Shown: piece by piece, positions 59,309 through 64,000 of the stretch | Position numbering within the stretch: the first letter of the stretch is position 1 | Layout of the letters: each line of letters starts with the position of its first letter | From: an uncultured Peptococcaceae bacterium | GTDB taxonomy: Bacteria; Bacillota; Peptococcia; Peptococcales; Peptococcaceae | Length of the DNA: 64,000 bases | Reading direction: 5' to 3' | NCBI GenBank assembly: GCA_900552455.1 | Contig: URZX01000003.1 | Location: 1-64,000 of the forward strand | The notes under the pieces: model-generated | What the model was told of the DNA's origin: nothing | What the model saw: the letters and a program-made list of their open reading frames with translations, nothing else | Databases searched by the model: none | Position numbers and translations under genes: made by a program

Positions 59309-59880
59309 TCTATCTCCAGCTTTTCGTGAGCTTTTTCAAGGTCGGGCTCTTCGCGTTCGGCGGCGGCTATGCAGCGCTGCCGCTGATCCAGGAGCAGGTC
59401 ATCAGCGAAAACGCCTGGCTCTCGATGAACGAGTTCACCCATCTGGTCACGATCTCCCAGATGACGCCGGGGCCGATCGCCCTCAACGCCGCCACCTTTG
59501 TCGGCACGAAAGTCGCAGGCATTCCCGGCTCCATCGTCGCGACTGCTGGTTGTGTGGCACCAAGCTGCATCATCGTGACGATCCTCGCCATTCTCTATCT
59601 CAAATACAAAAACGCCAGCGGCCTCAAGAGCATTCTCGCCACGCTGCGCCCGGCCACCGTCGCCCTCATCGGCTCCGCCGGCGTGTCAATCCTCGTCACC
59701 GCTTTCTGGGGCAGCGACGCCGTCATCGGCGCCATCGATTTTGCCAGCACGAACGGACTCATGATCGCGCTCTTTGTGCTCTCCGTCGTGCTCCTGCGCA
59801 AGACTAAGATCGGCGCTGTGCCGGTGATGGTCCTCGCCGGCGTGCTCAAGCTCTGTCTGGCGCTCATTGGCATTGGCTGA
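59305..59880 (+). CDS. Chromate transporter, second half (ChrA family)
   Basis: A 191-residue single CHR-domain protein: FGGGYAALPLIQEQVI (about 18-33), ISQMTPGPIALNAATFVG (about 49-66), several helices. Start overlaps the stop of the first half (ATGA); AAAGGAGG lies upstream. Together the pair is equivalent to one full-length ChrA. Ends at a strong terminator. Confidence 0.88.
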   Translation: MIYLQLFVSFFKVGLFAFGGGYAALPLIQEQVISENAWLSMNEFTHLVTISQMTPGPIALNAATFVGTKVAGIPGSIVATAGCVAPSCIIVTILAILYLKYKNASGLKSILATLRPATVALIGSAGVSILVTAFWGSDAVIGAIDFASTNGLMIALFVLSVVLLRKTKIGAVPVMVLAGVLKLCLALIGIG

Positions 59881-59886
59881 CCACTC

Positions 59887-59914
59887 AGACGTCCCTCGCG
59901 GGGCGTCTTTTTTT
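59887..59914 (+). terminator. Terminator after the chromate-transporter pair
   Basis: AGACGTCCC / GGGGCGTCT stem with a TCGC loop, followed by seven T. Confidence 0.88.
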
Positions 59915-60030
59915 GAGCGCTGGTTAAAATTTTTAACCGCGATCCTGACAACGGCTCAATGGTTTTTCCGGCGGCGCTCCTGTATAATGAGCACAACAGG
60001 ATCCTGAAAAATTCACAGGAGGTCATCATC

Positions 60031-61089
60031 ATGAACATTGGTGAACAGATCCGCACTTACCGCAAAGCCCACAATCTCACGCAGGAGCAGGTCGCTGACG
60101 CACTGGGCGTGACAGCGCCGGCTGTCAATAAATGGGAGCGCGCTGGCTCATTTCCAGACATCACACTCCTGCCGGCGCTGGCGCGGCTGTTGGAGATCGA
60201 CATGAACACGCTCTTTTCCTTCCACGAAGAGCTCACGGAGATCGAGATCGCAAACTTTGTCAACGCCCTTTACGAGCGCGCCCTGACTGGCGAGATCGCC
60301 GAAGCGTTCGCAGATGCGCAGGAAAAGATCCGCGATTATCCACACTGCACGCCGCTGCTCTACACCTGCGCGACGCTGCTCTCGGCCAGTCTCACGCTCT
60401 CTGCCATTCCGCCGGAAGGGCGCGAGAAATACAACGCGCGCATCCGCGACTGGTTCACCCGCGCCAGCGAAAGCGACGACGCGAATTACCGCACAGCGGC
60501 CTGCTACCAGCTGGCGGTGCTGGAGATCACCGAGGGCAACTACGACCGCGCCGAGGAACTCGTCACCCGACTGCCAGACGCGACTTTCGACAAGGACATG
60601 CTCCAGATACGGCTGCTCGCCCACCGCGGCGATCACGATGGCGCAGCGCTGCAAACAGAAGCGCAGGTGCTCGCAAAGATCGTGATGCTCCACGGCCATC
60701 TGCAGCAGCTCATCGAATTTGAGACGAAAACCGGCCACGCCGACAAAGCCCAGGCCATCGCCGACGTTTCCAGCCAGCTTTACGCCCTCTTCGCGCTCTG
60801 GCCGGTCGATCAAATCTCGCCGCAGCTCGTCGCCGCCCTCCACCGCGAAGACGCGCCAGCGGCGCTCAGCCACATCCGCAGCATTTTTGAAGCGCTGCGC
60901 ACACCGTGGCAGAGCGACGATTCGCCGCTCTTCTACCGTCTCGCCGAAGCCGACAAGCTGCCGCAAACCGAGCCGGCGTTCATCGACGTTTTCCTGCGCG
61001 AGCTGGAAACCCAACCGGAATATGATTTTCTTCGCAACGAACCGGAGTTTCAGCAGTTGCTCGCCGACGCCAGAAAAATGGCCAGATAA
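60031..61089 (+). CDS. XRE-type HTH regulator with TPR-like C-terminal domain
   Basis: A 352-residue protein. Residues 1-62 form a Cro/CI helix-turn-helix (MNIGEQIRTYRKAHNLTQEQ, VTAPAVNKWERAGSFPDI). The rest is helical with TPR-like pairs (YRTAACYQLAVLEITEGNYDRAEELV at about 150). This plan resembles peptide-responsive regulators of the Rgg/PlcR/Rap class, but also many orphan XRE-TPR proteins of Clostridia. Start 60031 follows AGGAGG; the frame extends upstream without a site. Monocistronic with its own terminator. No signal-peptide gene is visible next to it. Confidence 0.82.
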   Translation: MNIGEQIRTYRKAHNLTQEQVADALGVTAPAVNKWERAGSFPDITLLPALARLLEIDMNTLFSFHEELTEIEIANFVNALYERALTGEIAEAFADAQEKIRDYPHCTPLLYTCATLLSASLTLSAIPPEGREKYNARIRDWFTRASESDDANYRTAACYQLAVLEITEGNYDRAEELVTRLPDATFDKDMLQIRLLAHRGDHDGAALQTEAQVLAKIVMLHGHLQQLIEFETKTGHADKAQAIADVSSQLYALFALWPVDQISPQLVAALHREDAPAALSHIRSIFEALRTPWQSDDSPLFYRLAEADKLPQTEPAFIDVFLRELETQPEYDFLRNEPEFQQLLADARKMAR

Positions 61090-61095
61090 ATGCAA

Positions 61096-61130
61096 ACCGC
61101 TCCGCGATTTTTCCACGGAGCGGTATTTTT
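61096..61130. terminator. Terminator between the XRE-TPR and alpha/beta hydrolase genes
   Basis: ACCGCTCCG / CGGAGCGGT, nine perfect pairs, ATTTTTT on the plus side. Confidence 0.85.
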
Positions 61131-61133
61131 TGC

Positions 61134-61760
61134 TCAGTCGAGCGCTGCGTAAAAATTCGTCAGGATTCGCGCCAGCTGCGCCGGCGCTTCTTCATTGACA
61201 ATGTGGCCGACGCCTGGGATCACCTCAAATTCTGCCTGCGGAATATGCGCGGCGAAAAATCGCGCCGATGCGAGATTGGCGCGGTCCTTTTCGCCGCAGA
61301 GAATGAGCGTCGGGCAGCCGATCTCGTGCGCGCGTGCGCTGAAATCCAGAGCGCTCATCGAATTTCCGAGGGCGAAGGTGTCCGCTTTGTCAAACGCCAT
61401 CGTGCGGAAAGCAGCCGCTGGCAGAAAGCGGAACACGAGATTTTGCAGCGCGAACGCTGCCTTCGGTACCTTATGTGGCGTGCCGATCAGCACCAGCGAG
61501 CGCACCTTCTGCGGATGGTCCAGCGCGTAAGCGAGCGCCACGATCCCGCCGAGGGACAGCCCGCAGAGATCGATCGGTTCGCGCGCCTGCGCGCAATATT
61601 CTGCGAAGGAAGCAGAGAGATTGTCAAAGCGCGCCGGTTTTCCCTCGAGAAGCGCAGCGAGATTTGGCCGCAGGATCTCTGCGCCCTCTGGCATCTGCGC
61701 AATGGTTTCGCGCCAGCTTGCCGCCTGATGGCCGGAGCCGTGAAGAAATATTTTCGTCAT
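61134..61760 (-). CDS. Alpha/beta hydrolase
   Basis: A 208-residue hydrolase with an intact triad: nucleophile Ser in GLSLGG (about 69-74), Asp in CGEKDRA (about 157) and His in GVGHIV (about 185). Oxyanion-hole HGSG near residue 7. Resembles carboxylesterases or the MhpC/BioH group; substrate unknown. Start 61760 follows AAAGGAG. It is directly downstream of an M19 dipeptidase gene (38 bp), so probably one operon, perhaps acting on modified peptides or esters. Confidence 0.88.
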   Translation of the reverse strand: MTKIFLHGSGHQAASWRETIAQMPEGAEILRPNLAALLEGKPARFDNLSASFAEYCAQAREPIDLCGLSLGGIVALAYALDHPQKVRSLVLIGTPHKVPKAAFALQNLVFRFLPAAAFRTMAFDKADTFALGNSMSALDFSARAHEIGCPTLILCGEKDRANLASARFFAAHIPQAEFEVIPGVGHIVNEEAPAQLARILTNFYAALD

Positions 61761-61798
61761 CTTGTTCTCCTTTCGCAAAACACCCTTGTTCAAAATCG

Positions 61799-62770
61799 TC
61801 AGCCCACAACCTCGCCGATCACGCGCAGCCAGTTCTGCCAGCTGATCTGCGCCAGCTCCCTTTCGCTGAATCCGACGCGGCGCAGCGCTTCGACGTAAAC
61901 CGGCGTGCGGCTCGCGTCCTCGAGGCCGGGCACATTCGGATTGCCACCGTCGTTGTAGCTGGTTGTGGCGTCGTCGGCAAGGTACTCGTTGAAATCGAAG
62001 CCGAACGCGAGATGACGCACGCCAACCAGTTCCGCAATGTGCACGGCGTGGCGCACAAATTGATCGACGGTCTGCTGCGCCGGATCGGGGCTGACGAGAT
62101 TTTTGTTGGCATTGAGCCCGACGAGTCCGCCGGTCTCAGCGATGGCGCGCAGCTGATCGTCTGTGAGATCGCGCGGATGCTCCGCCAGCGCCCGCACGTT
62201 GGAATGGCTGGCGACGATCGGCCCATGCACAGCAGCGAGCACATCCCAGAACGAGCGATCGTTCAGATGCGACACATCCACGAGCATGTGCAACTCCTCC
62301 AGCCGCGCCAGCGCCCGTCGGCCGAGCTCCGTGAGCCCGCGGGACAGATCTGCTTTGGCGCCGGTGGCCAGCGCATTCGCTTCGTTCCAGGTGAGCATGG
62401 CGTGGCGCGCGCCAAATGCGTGGAGCCGGTCGATCGCGTCCACATCCTCACCGATCGCCGACAAGCCTTCGACGCCGAGCAGGATCGGAAAGCGCTCCGT
62501 CGCGGCGACGCTCTCGATCTCCGTCGCGCTTGTCACCAGTGCAGCTTCGTTGCATTCCGCCATTTCTGCTGCAACTGCCGACAAGAGCTGCGCCATCCTC
62601 GCTGCCGGATCGTCCGTAAACGGTGGATCGACCCAGAGCACGAAACAGCCGCCGCGAATGCCGCCAGCGCGCAGCTTTGGCAGATGATGGCGCGCCAGCA
62701 CCTGCGTTTCTGCGCAGAGCCGTCGACGCAGCACATCCGTAAAAATATCACAATGTCCGTCAAAGATCAT
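61799..62770 (-). CDS. Membrane-dipeptidase family (M19) peptidase
   Basis: A 323-residue zinc dipeptidase of the renal dipeptidase family. Metal-site motifs: FDGHCDIFTD (about 3-12), GVEGLSAI (about 99), VDVSHLNDRSFWD (about 167), SHSNVRAL (about 187) and GFDFNEYL (about 256). The family hydrolyses dipeptides, including some with a D-residue. No signal peptide, so cytoplasmic. Start 62770 follows GGAGG. It is divergent from an XRE-cupin regulator and paralogous to the partial gene at 63.5 kb. Confidence 0.9.
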   Translation of the reverse strand: MIFDGHCDIFTDVLRRRLCAETQVLARHHLPKLRAGGIRGGCFVLWVDPPFTDDPAARMAQLLSAVAAEMAECNEAALVTSATEIESVAATERFPILLGVEGLSAIGEDVDAIDRLHAFGARHAMLTWNEANALATGAKADLSRGLTELGRRALARLEELHMLVDVSHLNDRSFWDVLAAVHGPIVASHSNVRALAEHPRDLTDDQLRAIAETGGLVGLNANKNLVSPDPAQQTVDQFVRHAVHIAELVGVRHLAFGFDFNEYLADDATTSYNDGGNPNVPGLEDASRTPVYVEALRRVGFSERELAQISWQNWLRVIGEVVG

Positions 62771-62910
62771 CGCGCGCTCACCTCCAGATTTTCTGCTTAC
62801 CATTATACAGGGCGCACGCCAGACTGAGCAAGAAGGGCTTGCCCCGGAAGAATAAATCGTGTTATGATAAATTCGAATGATCGATCATATTGATGAGCGG
62901 AGGGATTGTC

Positions 62911-63462
62911 ATGGCTCTTTTTCACGGCAGCCGTTTGCGCGAGCTGCGCAAAAATAAAAACATCAGCATCGCCGAGCTCTCGAAGCTGTCGGATGTCAGC
63001 ACCGGGCTGATCAGCCAGATCGAGCGCGAGATGGTGATCCCGTCGGTCGTCAGCATCTGGCGGCTGGCGCAGGCGTTGGATACGAACATCAACTATTTTT
63101 TCGACGAAGACGACGTCGATGACAAGGTCATCATCCGCAAAAACGATCACCGCGCCGTCATCCTCCACAGTAATAGCAGCTACTACAAGCTGCTCAGTCC
63201 CGCTTCCCCGGAGCGCCTGCTGGATATGACAGAGATCACGCTGAAAAGCGGCTGCGCGTACGAGCAAAATCCCCTCACCCACGACGGCGAGGAATGCGGG
63301 TATGTGCTCAAAGGCGAGCTCGTCGTTCTCCTAGGCGGCAAGGAATACGTACTCGAGGAAGGCGACAGCATTTATTTCAACAGCACCGTGCCGCATAAAT
63401 ACATCAACCGCGGCGACGAAGACTGCATCTCGATCTGGGCGATGACGCCGGCATTTTTCTGA
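62911..63462 (+). CDS. XRE-cupin transcriptional regulator
   Basis: A 183-residue regulator: HTH at about 1-60 (LRELRKNKNISIAELSKLSD, STGLISQIEREMVIPS) and a C-terminal cupin (about 105-180, THDGEECGYVLKGELVVLLGGKEY, DSIYFNSTVPHKYIN). Such proteins sense a small metabolite in the cupin and often control amino-acid, polyamine or peptide catabolism. Start 62911 has CGGAGG upstream. Lying between two M19 dipeptidase genes, it probably regulates both or the divergent one. Confidence 0.88.
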   Translation: MALFHGSRLRELRKNKNISIAELSKLSDVSTGLISQIEREMVIPSVVSIWRLAQALDTNINYFFDEDDVDDKVIIRKNDHRAVILHSNSSYYKLLSPASPERLLDMTEITLKSGCAYEQNPLTHDGEECGYVLKGELVVLLGGKEYVLEEGDSIYFNSTVPHKYINRGDEDCISIWAMTPAFF

Positions 63463-63469
63463 GCAAGAC

Positions 63470-63509
63470 AAAAGGAACGCTTTCCACTGACAGGAAAACG
63501 TTCCTTTTT
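63470..63509. terminator. Bidirectional terminator between the XRE-cupin and second dipeptidase genes
   Basis: AAAAGGAACG...TTTCC pairs with GGAAA...CGTTCCTTTT, with T-runs on both sides. Confidence 0.82.
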
Positions 63510-63512
63510 CAT

Positions 63513-64000
63513 TTATCCGAGGATCTCGCCGATCACGCGCAGCCAGTTTCCGTGCGCGATCTTTTTGAGATCGTCTGCGCTGAATCCTGCGCTGCGCAGT
63601 TTGTCGAGAAAAGAGGGCAGTTTTGTCCAGTCCTCGAGCCCTTCAGTGGCTGGAGAATCCTGGCTGCTGAAGCTGCGCATCGCCGCTTCAGAAATGAACC
63701 CGCTGAAATCGAAGCCGAAGGCCATGTGCTCCACGCCGATCGTCTCAGCGATGTAAACCGCCTGGCACACAAAGCCATCCATATTCTGCTGCGCTGGATC
63801 TGTGCTGACAAATTCGTTGAACGCATTCAGCCCGACAAAGCCGCCGCTTTCGGCGATCGCTCGCAGCTGATCGTCCGCGAGATTGCGCGGCACCGCCGCC
63901 AGCGCGCGGGCATTGGAATGCGACGCGATGACCGGTTTGGTGACGACATCCATCACATCCCAGAACGAGCGGTCGTTGAGATGAGAAACGTCGACGATCA
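63513..64000 (-). CDS. Second M19 dipeptidase, 5' part beyond the window
   Basis: The 162 visible residues are the C-terminal half of a renal-dipeptidase-family enzyme: VDVSHLNDRSFWDVM at the window edge, SHSNARALAAVPRNLADDQL, GVEHMAFGFDFSGFI, and the end GNWLRVIGEILG. It aligns throughout with the dipeptidase at 61.8-62.8 kb, so it is a clear paralogue. The frame stays open to the last base, so the start is outside. It converges on the XRE-cupin regulator through a shared terminator. Confidence 0.88.
   Translation of the reverse strand, partial: IVDVSHLNDRSFWDVMDVVTKPVIASHSNARALAAVPRNLADDQLRAIAESGGFVGLNAFNEFVSTDPAQQNMDGFVCQAVYIAETIGVEHMAFGFDFSGFISEAAMRSFSSQDSPATEGLEDWTKLPSFLDKLRSAGFSADDLKKIAHGNWLRVIGEILG

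Overview
The window reads as chromosome of an anaerobic Gram-positive-type bacterium (Bacillota, probably class Clostridia; Negativicutes not excluded). Supporting this are RNase J, LytR-CpsA-Psr and TagA-type wall-polymer genes, a SigI/RsgI pair, an SLH surface protein, rubredoxin, an oxygen-sensitive glycyl radical enzyme with its activase, a short aconitase and strong AGGAGG ribosome sites. No phage, insertion sequence, CRISPR array, tRNA or rRNA is seen. Most of the window looks fairly GC-rich; about 10.6-17.5 kb is visibly more AT-rich.

Layout: 0-3.2 kb, a three-gene ECF transporter and rubredoxin. 3.3-8.9 kb, two tandem MgtC-like proteins, a divergent LysR regulator and the TrkA-TrkH potassium system. 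8.9-10.5 kb, a DUF4125/DUF4037 pair. 10.6-17.5 kb, an AT-rich catabolic island: TauE/SafE-type anion exporter, LysR regulator, MFS transporter, glycyl radical enzyme and activase. 17.6-23.7 kb, a TPR protein, then a SigI-RsgI set with a repeat-tailed lipoprotein, a VTC polyphosphate polymerase domain protein, DUF4956 and a CotH-like kinase. 23.9-27.5 kb, tandem Na/Pi cotransporters. 27.7-29.9 kb, TagA and LCP wall-polymer genes. 30-37.4 kb, oleate hydratase, a TetR-controlled ABC-2 exporter, a second TetR and a TIR protein. 37.5-40.9 kb, ProC, a nitrilase-family amidase and RNase J. 41-44.9 kb, an SLH protein flanked by related repeat spacers. 44.9-49.1 kb, a BceAB-like exporter with a two-component system. 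49.2-52.4 kb, a polar amino-acid ABC transporter and ComF. 52.5-58.2 kb, aconitase and an ECF sigma / membrane protein / ABC exporter operon. 58.3-58.6 kb, a compact two-promoter small-RNA/peptide locus. 58.7-64 kb, split chromate transporter, XRE-TPR regulator, alpha/beta hydrolase, and two M19 dipeptidases around an XRE-cupin regulator.

The most coherent new hypothesis is a phosphate-linked surface system at 18.5-29.9 kb. Direct repeats of TTAACA-like words at about 11-bp period (PhoP/PhoB-box architecture) precede the sigI operon and both Na/Pi cotransporters. The sigI operon encodes a polyphosphate-polymerase-type protein and a CotH-type protein kinase. Three exported proteins in or near it carry acidic Tyr/Gly-rich tails that could be kinase substrates. 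A second candidate is the 58.3-58.6 kb locus, a 25-residue peptide gene facing a convergent promoter, organised like a type I toxin-antitoxin; decayed copies of the peptide lie at 36.6 kb. A third is a family of intergenic double-hairpin repeats found in at least five spacers. RNase J appears to start at AUU.
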